Origin: Saccharothrix sp. NRRL B-16314
Lineage (GTDB): Bacteria > Actinomycetota > Actinomycetes > Mycobacteriales > Pseudonocardiaceae
Direction: 5' to 3'
Assembly (NCBI RefSeq): GCF_000716595.1
Contig: NZ_JNXC01000036.1
Coordinates: forward strand, 7,585-71,584
DNA length: 64,000 nt
Below are positions 47,168-55,971 of this stretch, piece by piece (position 1 is the first letter of the stretch; each line of letters starts with the position of its first letter). The translations under genes and the position numbers were made by a program. The notes beneath the pieces are model-generated. The model made no database searches and was not told where the DNA came from. It worked only from the letters and a program-made list of their open reading frames with translations.

Positions 47168-50100
47168 ACAGGTGGCGGCTGCACAGGGGCGGCATCGTCA
47201 ACATCTGGCAGTACACCGAGCAGTCGTTCGACTTCTCCGGTGGGCGCGCGATCTTCCAGGGCACCAACGGGTCCGGCAAGTCGCGCACGCTGGAGCTGCT
47301 GCTGCCGCTGTGCCTGGACGGCGACCTGCGGCAGGTCGGCTCCAAGGGCTTCGACACGGTGTCGCTGCGGCGGCTCATGCTGGACGACTACGACGGCGGG
47401 CCGAACCGCATCGGGTACGCGTGGGTCGAGCTGGAACGCGAGGGCGAGTTCCTGACGTGCGGGTTGGGCGTGAAGGCGTCCAAGACGTCGCAGGCGATCA
47501 CCGACTCGTGGCGGTTCATCACGCCCCTGCGAGTGGGGCACGACCTGGCGCTGGTGGGCGCGGAGCGGACGCCGCTGGGCCCGGTGCAGCTGCGCGACCT
47601 GGTCGGCGCGGACTGCGTGCTGGAGGAGGCCGCGTTCCGGGCTCGCGTGGCGGAGACCGTGTACGGCGTGCCCGCGGCCCGGTACGGCGACCTCCTGCAC
47701 CTCCAGCGGACGCTGCGCAACCCGGACGTCGGGCTGAAGGTGCTGGAAGGGCAGCTGGAGCAGATCCTGTCCGACGCGCTGCCGCCGTTGGACCAGGTGA
47801 TGGTGGAGCAGCTGGCGACGTCGTTCGACGACCTGGAGTCGATCCGGGAGAACATCACCCGGCTGTCGTCGGCGGACGCGGCGCTGGGGACGTTCCTCAA
47901 GACGTACTCCGACTACGCGTTCGGCGGTTTGCGCACGGCGGCCGAGCGGTTGGGCTCGGCCGAGGACGGGGTGCGGAAGCTGGAACGGGCGTCGGCTCGG
48001 CTGTCGGCGTCCTTGACCGGGTCGCTGGCGGCCCGTGCGGCGGCGGAGCAGTCGCTGTCGGAGCTGGAAGCCGGTGAGCAGCGGGCCGAGGAGACCATCG
48101 GCGCGCTGAAGGAGCTGCCCGCGTTCCGGGATCTCCAGGACTTGCAGACGCGCGAGAAGCTGGTGGCGGAGAAGCGTTCGTCGGCCGTGGCGGCGTTGGA
48201 CATGGCGAACAAGCAGCGGTTGCAGGAGGACGGCGCGGTCGACGGCGTGCTGCGGCTGTTGCGGCGGCTGGCCGAGGACCTGGGCTCGGCGGAGGAGCTG
48301 GTGGAGCCGCTGCGCCACCACCTGCGCGCGGCCGGCCTCTCCCCCGCGGCGGTGCCGGACGTCCCCCGGGTGTCCACTTTGGACGCCATGGTGCGGACGG
48401 AGTCGGTGCGGGCCAAGCCTGATCCGGAAGCCGAGCCGCTGCCGATCGAACGCCGCGTGCCGCCGGCGTTGGACGAGCAGGGGTTGGACGAGCCGGCGTT
48501 GGACGACCTCGTGTCGCGCACGTCGTCGATCGCGTCTTCGGCACGGCAGCGGGGTGCCCTGGCGCTCGCGCTGGCCGCGCAGGCGGCTGAGCTGGACACC
48601 GCGCAACGCCAGGTGGACGCCCTCCAGCTGACCGCGCGGGACGCGCAGCGCGCGGCCACGGAGGCGGCGGCGTTGCGCAACCAGGAGGCGCAGGAGCTGG
48701 CCGAGGTCGCGCAGGCGTGGCTGGCGGACGTGGAGGCCTGGCAGGACGCCGGGCCGACCCGGCCGGAAGGCGGGCTGGCGCTGCCCGCGTCGGTGGACCC
48801 GTCCACGGCGCGGGCGTTGGCCGGTGCGGCTCGTGAGTGGGTCGGGCCCCTGGTGACGGCGGCGCGGGAGCGCGCGCACGCGATCGGGCAGCGGAACGCC
48901 GAGCTGAGCCGGACCATCGACGCGCGGGACGCCGAGTTGACCGGCCTCCGGTCGGGCACGGCGCAGGCGCCCGCGCGGGGGCGTTTCGTGGCGGCCGACC
49001 GTGATCCGTCGACCGGGGCGCCGTTCTACCGGCTGGTGGACTTCCAGGCGGGCGTGGACGTGGAGCAGCGCGCCGGACTGGAGGCGGCCCTCGAAGCGTC
49101 CGGGCTGTTGGACGCGTGGGTCGGGCCGACCGGGGCGGTGGACGGCGATGTCGTCGCCGTCGCGGCCGACCCCGTGGACGGACCGTCGCTGGCGTCGGTC
49201 CTGGTGCCCACGGTCGAGCCCGACTCGCCGGTGTCCCCTTCGGTGGTCGCCGGCCTGCTCGCGTCGGTGTCGCTCGACCGGGGCGCGTTCGCGGTGTCCG
49301 TCGACGGCCGGTGGCAGGCGGGCGTGCTGACGGGCGGCTGGCGCAAGGAGATGGCCGAGTTCATCGGCGCCGGCGCGAGGGAAGCGGCCCGGCAGCGGCG
49401 GATCGGCGAGCTGGAGGACGAGCTGTCGGCGTTGCGGGCCGACCTGGGCGTCGCGGCGGCCGACCTGCTGGCGGCACGCGGTCTGGTCGAGGAGTGGGAG
49501 CAGTACGTCGACCGGTTCCCGTCCGACCGGGACCTGCTCGCGCGGCACGGGCGGCTCCACACGGCGCGGGAGACGGCCGACCGCGCCGCCGCCCACGCGG
49601 AGAAGCTGCGGGCCGAGCTGGAAGCGGCTCAAGCGCGTTACGAGGCGTCACGTGCCGCCGTGGTCCGGCAGGCGGGCGAGGCCGAGCTGCCGGCGGACAC
49701 GGAAGGGCTCCGGAGCGCGCAGGGCGACGCGGCCGAGGCCCAGCGCATCGCGGACCGGCTCGGTGACGTGCTGCGCCGTCAGTGCCAGGCCACCGTGCGG
49801 GACCTGACCGACGCGACGCACCGCTACCACGCGGCCGTGGACGACCGGGTGGCCGCCGAGTCCGAGGCCGAGGCGCGGTGCCGGGACTACGGGACGCAGG
49901 CGTCGACCCTGGCCGAGCTGACCGACGCGATCGGCGGTGAGGCGCGGGAGATCGCCGAGCAGCTGTCCGGTGTGGAGCGTTCACGGGTGCAGATCCGGGC
50001 CGACTTGAAGCGGGTGCGGGAGGACGTCACGTCGGCGCGCGAGGAGGCGGCGAAGCTCAAGGCGCAGATCGAGACGGCGGCGGAGCAGCTGGCGTCGGCG

Positions 50101-51195
50101 CAGGACGTGTCGGCACGCGCGGCGGAGCACTTCAAGGCGGCGCTCGACGCGCCCGGTGTGCTGGCCGCCGCGCTGCCGGACGGGCCGGTGGACGTGCCGG
50201 TGGACGTGCCTTCGGTGCGCGAAGCCCTGGCCGGGAGCGACCGGCGCGGTGCGGGTGAGGCGACGGTGATCGCCAAGTTGCAGGCGTTGCAGACGTCGTT
50301 GGCCGGCAGTCACGACATCACCGCCGACCAGCACGCGGGGCTGCTGACGGTGATGGTCAGCGGTGAGGAAGGCGCCCGGCCGGTCGCGGCGGCGGCGCGG
50401 CAGGTGACGACGAAGCTCGGCGAGCAGCGCGGTCTGCTGGACAGCCAGTACCAGGTGATCTTCGCCGACTACCTGATCCGCGACCTGGCCGAGTGGTTGC
50501 GCGGCCAGATCGCGGTGGCCGAGGACCTGTGCAAGCGGATGAACGGCGTGCTGTCGCGGGCGCGGTCGAGCCAGGGTGTGCACGTCAAGCTGGCGTGGAA
50601 GCACTCGGCAGCGCTGGACGAGGCGACCCGGGACGCGTTGACGCTGGTCCGCTTGCCGTACGCGGAGCGGACGCCGGAGCAGGACGCGACCCTGCGGCGG
50701 GTGTTCACGGAGCGGATCGAGGAGGAGCGGGACCGGCACAGCGGCAACTACGCGGACGTCCTGTCCCGTGCGCTGGACTACCGGACCTGGCACCAGTTCA
50801 CCGTGACCGTCGCCGACACCGCGCCGGACGGCGGTCCCCGTGAACGCCGGCTGCGGCAGCTGTCGTCCGGTGAGACGCGGTTGATCTCGTACGTGACGCT
50901 GTTCGCCGCTGCCGCTTCGTTCTACGACGCGGTGAGCGGCGACTCGTCGCCGTTGCGCCTGGTGCTGCTGGACGAGGCGTTCGAACGGCTGGACGACCCC
51001 ACGATCGCCCGCATGCTGGGTCTCCTGGTCGACCTGGACATGGACTGGGTGATCACCTGGCCGAGCGGCTGGGGCGTCTCCGACAAGATCCCCCGGATGC
51101 ACATCTACGACGTCCTCCGCCCCCGCAACGGCCGCGGCGTCGCCTGCACCCAGACCACCTGGGACGGCGCCGCCCTCGACCGCGTCGATCCCTAG
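47164..51195 (+). CDS. jetC: JetC-like SMC/SbcC ATPase, TIGR02680
   Basis: This 1343-residue SMC-like protein is the motor that extrudes DNA loops in Wadjet complexes. It has Walker A GTNGSGKSRTLELLLPL at residues 33-49, a long coiled coil with an interrupting hinge-like globular part at about 600-740 (FVAADRDPSTGAPFYRLVDF), a second coiled coil, the ABC signature QLSSGETRLISYV near 1233 and Walker B RLVLLDEAFERLDD near 1265. Its length is that of the TIGR02680 family. It starts at a GTG inside the jetB stop. A 37-base gap, unlike the overlaps before, separates it from the TIR gene. Confidence 0.92.
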   Translation: MNRWRLHRGGIVNIWQYTEQSFDFSGGRAIFQGTNGSGKSRTLELLLPLCLDGDLRQVGSKGFDTVSLRRLMLDDYDGGPNRIGYAWVELEREGEFLTCGLGVKASKTSQAITDSWRFITPLRVGHDLALVGAERTPLGPVQLRDLVGADCVLEEAAFRARVAETVYGVPAARYGDLLHLQRTLRNPDVGLKVLEGQLEQILSDALPPLDQVMVEQLATSFDDLESIRENITRLSSADAALGTFLKTYSDYAFGGLRTAAERLGSAEDGVRKLERASARLSASLTGSLAARAAAEQSLSELEAGEQRAEETIGALKELPAFRDLQDLQTREKLVAEKRSSAVAALDMANKQRLQEDGAVDGVLRLLRRLAEDLGSAEELVEPLRHHLRAAGLSPAAVPDVPRVSTLDAMVRTESVRAKPDPEAEPLPIERRVPPALDEQGLDEPALDDLVSRTSSIASSARQRGALALALAAQAAELDTAQRQVDALQLTARDAQRAATEAAALRNQEAQELAEVAQAWLADVEAWQDAGPTRPEGGLALPASVDPSTARALAGAAREWVGPLVTAARERAHAIGQRNAELSRTIDARDAELTGLRSGTAQAPARGRFVAADRDPSTGAPFYRLVDFQAGVDVEQRAGLEAALEASGLLDAWVGPTGAVDGDVVAVAADPVDGPSLASVLVPTVEPDSPVSPSVVAGLLASVSLDRGAFAVSVDGRWQAGVLTGGWRKEMAEFIGAGAREAARQRRIGELEDELSALRADLGVAAADLLAARGLVEEWEQYVDRFPSDRDLLARHGRLHTARETADRAAAHAEKLRAELEAAQARYEASRAAVVRQAGEAELPADTEGLRSAQGDAAEAQRIADRLGDVLRRQCQATVRDLTDATHRYHAAVDDRVAAESEAEARCRDYGTQASTLAELTDAIGGEAREIAEQLSGVERSRVQIRADLKRVREDVTSAREEAAKLKAQIETAAEQLASAQDVSARAAEHFKAALDAPGVLAAALPDGPVDVPVDVPSVREALAGSDRRGAGEATVIAKLQALQTSLAGSHDITADQHAGLLTVMVSGEEGARPVAAAARQVTTKLGEQRGLLDSQYQVIFADYLIRDLAEWLRGQIAVAEDLCKRMNGVLSRARSSQGVHVKLAWKHSAALDEATRDALTLVRLPYAERTPEQDATLRRVFTERIEEERDRHSGNYADVLSRALDYRTWHQFTVTVADTAPDGGPRERRLRQLSSGETRLISYVTLFAAAASFYDAVSGDSSPLRLVLLDEAFERLDDPTIARMLGLLVDLDMDWVITWPSGWGVSDKIPRMHIYDVLRPRNGRGVACTQTTWDGAALDRVDP

Positions 51196-51220
51196 CCCGG
51201 GACCTTTCCCGCCGTCTCGG

Positions 51221-51226
51221 TAATGT
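51221..51226 (+). promoter_or_regulatory. Candidate leaderless promoter of the TIR-effector gene
   Basis: TAATGT fits TANNNT very well, ending six bases before the GTG at 51233. No Shine-Dalgarno sequence precedes the GTG. The effector may therefore be transcribed separately from jetABC. Confidence 0.45.
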
Positions 51227-51232
51227 CGGCAA

Positions 51233-52357
51233 GTGACCTTGAGCAAGGCCGATGTCCACCAGTTGTACGGCGGGGAGTCCTATCGGGGGCTCTGGGAGAA
51301 GGCGCTCAACGCGATCGAGTCGGACGATGTGAGCTTCAAGCTGCACACCGGCGATGTGCGCACCGCCAACGACATCAGCGGCCTTCTCGGTGCGTTCGAC
51401 CGGCCCAAACCGGCGCGAAGGGCCGTTCGCCCGGGAACGCGGACGACGGTGACCGTTGCCGAGCTCGACACTCGGCTACGCCGCGGCAAGTTCGGCGGCG
51501 GCCTGCGCGAACTGCTCGAACTGCTCACGGGCAAGCCGGTGCTGACCCGGGCCGAACGCCGGGCGATCTTCGAATCGGAACTGGCCCGGGTCGGCCTGGC
51601 CAGGGATCACTGGGCGGACGCGTGGCTCGATCACTGCCGGAATCCGAAGCGCATGGACGCGACGGAAGTGCGGACGACCGCACGGCAGTGCGCCGCGGTA
51701 CTGGCGGAGTTGGTCCTCGACCCCTCCGCGCGCACCGACGAGCACAAGCCGCTGGAAAGCTTCGCCGAGATCTTCACCGGCAGCGCCAACGGCTTGAGCA
51801 CGCGGGAGCTCGCCGGGCAGCTCGTGCTCAGGGCGCTGGCCCTGGCTCACGGCAGGTCGACTCCGGTGACATCGCACGAACGCTGGCTGCTGTGGTTGAA
51901 ATCCGGGGTGATCATGGACGACAAGTCGACATGGGACGTTTTCATCAGTCACGCCCACGAGGACAAGGACGACTTCGTCCGCCCACTCGCCGCCGAACTG
52001 GACCGCGCCGGACTGCGCGTCTGGTACGACGAGTTCACCATGGTGCCCGGTGACAGCGTTCGGGAGTCGATCGACCGCGGCATCCGGCGGTCCCAGGCCG
52101 GAATCCTGATCATGAGTGCCCACTTCTTCCACAAGTTCTGGACCAAGCAGGAGACGAACGGCCTGTTCAGCATGGCGAGCAGCCACGGCACCAGGTTGAT
52201 CCCGGTCCTCCACGAGCTGGACCCGAAGGAACTCGTGAACCACTCACCGATGTTGGCCGACCTGTACGCGATCCGGTCGGAGGTCGGCATGGAAGCGGTG
52301 GTGGCCGGCGCGCTGCGTGCGGTCGGCAAGCGGGCCGGGGGCTCCCCGACCGGTTAG
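51233..52357 (+). CDS. JetD-like N-terminal arm (DUF3323-like) fused to a TIR domain
   Basis: This 374-residue protein occupies the jetD position. Residues 1-230 follow the pattern I know from DUF3323/TIGR02679 proteins: a start like VHQLYGGESYRGLWEKAL, then TVTVAELDTRLRRGKFGGGL, RAERRAIFESELARV, and TRELAGQLVLRALALAHGR and ERWLLWLKSGVIMDD just before the place where DUF2399 (TOPRIM) normally begins. Instead residues 233-370 are a TIR domain: TWDVFISHAHEDKDDFVRPL, LRVWYDEFTMVPGDSVRESI, and FFHKFWTKQETNGLF with candidate catalytic E307. TIR enzymes of defence systems cleave NAD or make NAD-derived signals. No TOPRIM motif is present. The GTG start may be leaderless; the end overlaps the ROK gene. 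Confidence 0.85.
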   Translation: MTLSKADVHQLYGGESYRGLWEKALNAIESDDVSFKLHTGDVRTANDISGLLGAFDRPKPARRAVRPGTRTTVTVAELDTRLRRGKFGGGLRELLELLTGKPVLTRAERRAIFESELARVGLARDHWADAWLDHCRNPKRMDATEVRTTARQCAAVLAELVLDPSARTDEHKPLESFAEIFTGSANGLSTRELAGQLVLRALALAHGRSTPVTSHERWLLWLKSGVIMDDKSTWDVFISHAHEDKDDFVRPLAAELDRAGLRVWYDEFTMVPGDSVRESIDRGIRRSQAGILIMSAHFFHKFWTKQETNGLFSMASSHGTRLIPVLHELDPKELVNHSPMLADLYAIRSEVGMEAVVAGALRAVGKRAGGSPTG

Positions 52358-53556
52358 ACCACGCGGGTGGGGGTGCGGTGGCGGACGCCGCCCGCGGCGA
52401 GGAACTCGGCCACCGGCAGGGTCGCCGCGCCCAGCGCGACCGACTCGGGGCCCAGTTCGCACAACGTGATGGACGCCTGCTCGAACGGCCGGTGCAGGGC
52501 GTGGCGGGCGGCTTCGGCGCGCACGTCCTCCAGGATCTCCGGCCCGAGGAGCAGCCCCGCCCAGCCGCCCACTATCACCTGCGACGGGTTGAACAGGTTG
52601 ATCAGGTTCGCGATGCCCACCCCGGTGTACCGGGCGGTCTCGGCCAGGACGTGCCGGGCTTCCGGCGAACCGTCGACCACCAGCGCCGCCAACGCCGCCT
52701 CCTGCTCGGCCGGCGCATCGGCCCGCACGGCCCGGTACCGCTCGACCACCGCCGACGCGCCGATGTACGCCTCAAGGCACCCCTGCGCGCCACACCGGCA
52801 CGGACGGCCGTCCAGCGCGATGGTCGTGTGACCCCACTCCCCCGCGCCACCGGACGAACCGCGGTACAGCACGCCGCCCGCGATGACGCTCGCACCGACG
52901 CCCGACCCGATCAACGCCACCACGGCGTCACCCGTGCCGCGGCCCGCGCCGAACCAGACCTCCGCCTGCCCCAACGTGTTCGCGCCGTTGTCCAAGAACA
53001 GCGGCAGCTCGGTCCCGTCCCTGAGCATCCGCTCCAACGCGACCCCGTGCCAGCCGACGGTCTGCGCGTACACCCGGCCCCGCTCGACCTGACCGGGCAC
53101 GCCGATCCCGACGCCGAGCACGTCACCCACCCCGCTGTCCGCGAGGCAGCGGTCGAGCCCGGCCAGCACCCGCCGCGCCACGTCGTCCGCCGAGTGGACG
53201 TCCGGCTCCATCGGGATCGTCGCCTCGGCCAGGCGCTGCAACGTCAGGTCGAACACCTCGACCAGCACGTGCGTCTCGCCGACATCGACACCGACCACCG
53301 CCGCGAAAGCCGGGTTGACCCGCAGCAGGATCCGCGGCCGGCCGCCGTCCGAGTCGACCTGCCCGGCCTCGACCACCACGCCGTCCGAGAGGAGTTCCGC
53401 GACCACCGTGCTGACCGACGCCTGGCTCAGCCCGGTCACGCCCGCGATCTCCTGGCGGCTGCGCGGCTGGTCGAAGTACAGCGCGCGCAGCACCCGCGCC
53501 CGGTTACCGGCACGCAGGTCGCGCACGGTCAGCTTGCGGTGCACGGCGACCCCCAT
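52354..53556 (-). CDS. ROK-family transcriptional regulator
   Basis: This 400-residue protein couples an N-terminal winged helix-turn-helix (about 15-75; PRSRQEIAGVTGLSQASVS) to a ROK sugar-kinase-like domain that senses a sugar or sugar phosphate. It shows VVGVDVGETHVLVEVFD (phosphate-1 loop), GIGVPGQVERGRV, the Asp in FLDNGANTLGQAE, and the zinc signature GHTTIALDGRPCRCGAQGC. It probably represses a carbohydrate uptake or catabolic operon, but none lies beside it; it may be autoregulated. Its stop overlaps that of the TIR gene by four bases. It starts at an ATG. Confidence 0.9.
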   Translation of the reverse strand: MGVAVHRKLTVRDLRAGNRARVLRALYFDQPRSRQEIAGVTGLSQASVSTVVAELLSDGVVVEAGQVDSDGGRPRILLRVNPAFAAVVGVDVGETHVLVEVFDLTLQRLAEATIPMEPDVHSADDVARRVLAGLDRCLADSGVGDVLGVGIGVPGQVERGRVYAQTVGWHGVALERMLRDGTELPLFLDNGANTLGQAEVWFGAGRGTGDAVVALIGSGVGASVIAGGVLYRGSSGGAGEWGHTTIALDGRPCRCGAQGCLEAYIGASAVVERYRAVRADAPAEQEAALAALVVDGSPEARHVLAETARYTGVGIANLINLFNPSQVIVGGWAGLLLGPEILEDVRAEAARHALHRPFEQASITLCELGPESVALGAATLPVAEFLAAGGVRHRTPTRVV

Positions 53557-53605
53557 CGGGCGAGTTGGACCACGGCCGCCACACGGGCGTGTCGAAGTCC
53601 CGACG

Positions 53606-54079
53606 TTAGTCGGTTGCGAACCGCTTGGCGTCCCATTTGGCGTGCGCCTCCAGCAGTTTTCGCCCGATGCGCTTCAGGTCCGCGACGTCGCGGTCACTCA
53701 GCGGCGCGGCGAACTCCTCGGCGACCGCCTCCCGGTACGCGGGGGCGCTCGTGGCCGCCAGGACCTGCCGCCCGTCGTCGGTCAGCACGGCGTGGACGAC
53801 CCGGCGGTTCTCCGGCGGCTGCTCGCGCGCGACCCAGCCGCGCCGCACCAGCCGTTCGACCAGCCGCGTGACGCCGCTCGGGCTGACCGCGAGCAGGTCG
53901 GACAGCTCGGACATCAGCAGGCGGCCGTTCATGTCGATCCGGTACAGCGCCTCGTGCTCCAGCAGCGAGCACCCGGCGACGGCCTCGATCCGCCGTTCCA
54001 CCGCGACCCGCACCGCGTCCACGCCCTGCTGCGCGTAGAGCCACGCCAGCAGCGCGTCGCCCGGCTCGTGTCGGCTCAT
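53606..54079 (-). CDS. MarR-family transcriptional regulator
   Basis: This 157-residue winged-helix regulator has the recognition region MSELSDLLAVSPSGVTRLVERLVRRGWVAREQ and the wing NRRVVHAVLTDDGRQVL, characteristic of MarR. The N-terminal dimerisation helices are short. It is divergent from the NmrA-like gene at 54138, which it most likely represses. The intergenic region has an inverted pair TTGAC ... GTCAA separated by 17 bases, a possible operator. The ligand is unknown, possibly phenolic or oxidative as in most MarR proteins. Confidence 0.9.
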   Translation of the reverse strand: MSRHEPGDALLAWLYAQQGVDAVRVAVERRIEAVAGCSLLEHEALYRIDMNGRLLMSELSDLLAVSPSGVTRLVERLVRRGWVAREQPPENRRVVHAVLTDDGRQVLAATSAPAYREAVAEEFAAPLSDRDVADLKRIGRKLLEAHAKWDAKRFATD

Positions 54080-54137
54080 ACCCGGACCCTACCAAATTGA
54101 CTTGACCGGCGAACACTTTCAGCGTCAACCTTTGCTC

Positions 54138-55001
54138 ATGGAACCTATCCTCGTCACCGGCGCGACCGGCGCCCAAGGCGGAGCCGTGGCACGCGCCCTC
54201 CTGACCCGCGGCCACCACGTCCGAGCCCTCACCCGCACCCCGCACAGCGTTGCGGCGCAACGACTCCGACAGCTCGGAGCGGACGTCGTCCACGGTGATT
54301 TCGACGACCCCGCCTCCCTCGGCGCGGCCCTGCGCGACGTCCGCGCCGTGTTCGCCGTCACCACGCCGTTCGGCAGCGACACCGACGCCGAAACCCGCCA
54401 CGGCATCGCGCTGGTCGACGCGGCCCGGGACGTGGACCACGTCGTGTTCACCTCGGCGTCCAACGCGGACCGCGGCACCGGCGTCCCGCACTTCGACAGC
54501 AAGCAGCGCATCGAGGAGCACCTGGCCACCGCCGGTCCGCGGTGGACGGCCCTCGGGCCGGCGGCGTTCATCGACGACAAGTTCGGCGAGTGGACGCTGG
54601 CGGGCCTGCGCGAGGGCACCTTCCACCTGCCTATGCCGTCGGACCGCGAACAGCACCTCGTCGCCGTGCGGGACATCGCGGACGTCGCGGTGCTGGCCCT
54701 GGAGCAGCCGGCGCGGTTCGCGGGCAGGCGGCTCGACCTGGCAGGCGAGGCCCTGACCCCGACGGCCATGGCGGAAGCCTTGACGGCGGCCATCGGCCAC
54801 CCGGTCCGCCACCACCGCCCGCCGCTGGACGTGGTGGCGCGCTACTCGGCGGACCTGGCCGCGATGTTCGGCTACTTCACCGAGGTGGGCACCGACATCG
54901 ACCTGCGCCGGCTGCACGCCGAACTGCCGGAGATCACGTGGCGCCGGTACGCCGACTTCGTCCGCCTGCTGCCGTGGCCGGAGCTGCTGCAACCGGCCTG
55001 A
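54138..55001 (+). CDS. NmrA-like NAD(P)-binding protein
   Basis: This 287-residue atypical SDR has ILVTGATGAQGGAVARALL (GxxGxxG Rossmann start), the VFTSASNADRGTGVPHFDSK region and HLVAVRDIADVAVLAL. It resembles NmrA/HSCARG-type sensors of NADPH/NADP and also NAD(P)H azoreductase-like proteins of the same family. The catalytic YxxxK is not obvious, so a sensing role is possible. The ATG at 54138 directly precedes the Rossmann strand; an earlier in-frame ATG would overlap the promoter. It is probably regulated by the divergent MarR. Confidence 0.88.
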   Translation: MEPILVTGATGAQGGAVARALLTRGHHVRALTRTPHSVAAQRLRQLGADVVHGDFDDPASLGAALRDVRAVFAVTTPFGSDTDAETRHGIALVDAARDVDHVVFTSASNADRGTGVPHFDSKQRIEEHLATAGPRWTALGPAAFIDDKFGEWTLAGLREGTFHLPMPSDREQHLVAVRDIADVAVLALEQPARFAGRRLDLAGEALTPTAMAEALTAAIGHPVRHHRPPLDVVARYSADLAAMFGYFTEVGTDIDLRRLHAELPEITWRRYADFVRLLPWPELLQPA

Positions 55002-55020
55002 CCTGCGACGTCGCGCCGGG

Positions 55021-55971
55021 TCAGCCCGCCGCCACCCATGACTGGATCATCCGGTAGGCGATCGAGGCGCCCGGCGCGAGCAGCAGGTCCGGCACGCTGC
55101 CCGGCTCGGCGAGCGCCTGCCGCACGTCCGCCCGGCTGACCCACCGCGCCTGCGCGATCTCGCCCTCCGCGAGCCGCAGCGGCTCGGTCGGGTCGCCCAC
55201 CGCCTCGAACCCCACCATCAACGACCGGGGGAACGGCCACGGCTGGCTGCCGAGGTAGCGGATGCCGCCGACCTCGACGCCGACCTCCTCCGCGATCTCC
55301 CGCGCCACGCACGCCTCCAGCGACTCGCCCGCCTCGACGAACCCGGCCAGCACCGAGTACCGCGACTCGGGCCACCCCTCGCCTCGGGCGAGCAGCACCT
55401 GGTCCGCGCCGTCGTGCACCAGGCAGATCACCGCCGCGTCGGTGCGCGGGTACTCCTCGCGCCCGCACTGCTCGCAGGACCGCGCCCACCCCGACTTGAT
55501 CGACTCCGTCCGCCCGCCGCACGCCGCGCAGAACTTCGCCGACCGGTGCCAGTGGAACAACGCCACCGCCGACGTGAACAGACCCGCACCGGTGTCGTCC
55601 AGCATCGCGCCGCACGCCCGAAGGTCCAGCCACTGCGGCTCGTCCGTCAGGTCCGGCCCGCTCCACGCCCGACCGCTGGGCGCCTTGACGTCCGTCTCGT
55701 CCTCGGTCAGCGGAACCGCCCAGTACGCCACGCCGTCCTGCTCGCCGAGCAGCACGGCGGTGTCCGGCGGACCGTCGCCGAACTCCGTGGCGGGGTGGTC
55801 GACCAGGCGCGAGGCCTGGTCGGCCACCAACGTGCGGCCCTGCGCGTCCACCGTGATGACGCGCGCCTTCGGCCACAACTGCTCGATGCGCCGCGCGTCG
55901 CCGCGCAACGGCTCCTGCCGGTCCACGGTGAACCGCGAGAGGGCCGGCAGCTCCACCAGCTCGAAGCTCAC
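55021..55971 (-). CDS. nudC: NADH pyrophosphatase / NAD-capped RNA decapping Nudix hydrolase
   Basis: This 316-residue enzyme splits NADH to NMNH and AMP and can remove NAD caps from RNA 5' ends. It has an N-terminal domain, a zinc ribbon (CAACGGRTE then [11 protein letters not shown]), the Nudix box [23 protein letters not shown] with the NADH-pyrophosphatase [11 protein letters not shown] motif immediately after (SQPWPFPxS is diagnostic of NudC). I chose the GTG at 55971. Its start overlaps the stop of the M16 gene by four bases (GTGA), so it is co-translated with it. Confidence 0.95.
   Translation of the reverse strand: MSFELVELPALSRFTVDRQEPLRGDARRIEQLWPKARVITVDAQGRTLVADQASRLVDHPATEFGDGPPDTAVLLGEQDGVAYWAVPLTEDETDVKAPSGRAWSGPDLTDEPQWLDLRACGAMLDDTGAGLFTSAVALFHWHRSAKFCAACGGRTESIKSGWARSCEQCGREEYPRTDAAVICLVHDGADQVLLARGEGWPESRYSVLAGFVEAGESLEACVAREIAEEVGVEVGGIRYLGSQPWPFPRSLMVGFEAVGDPTEPLRLAEGEIAQARWVSRADVRQALAEPGSVPDLLLAPGASIAYRMIQSWVAAG

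Noticed and set aside
52354..53556. ROK gene as part of the defence operon
   Set aside because: It is on the opposite strand, only its stop overlaps, and ROK regulators are normal sugar sensors; no link to the jet genes is visible.
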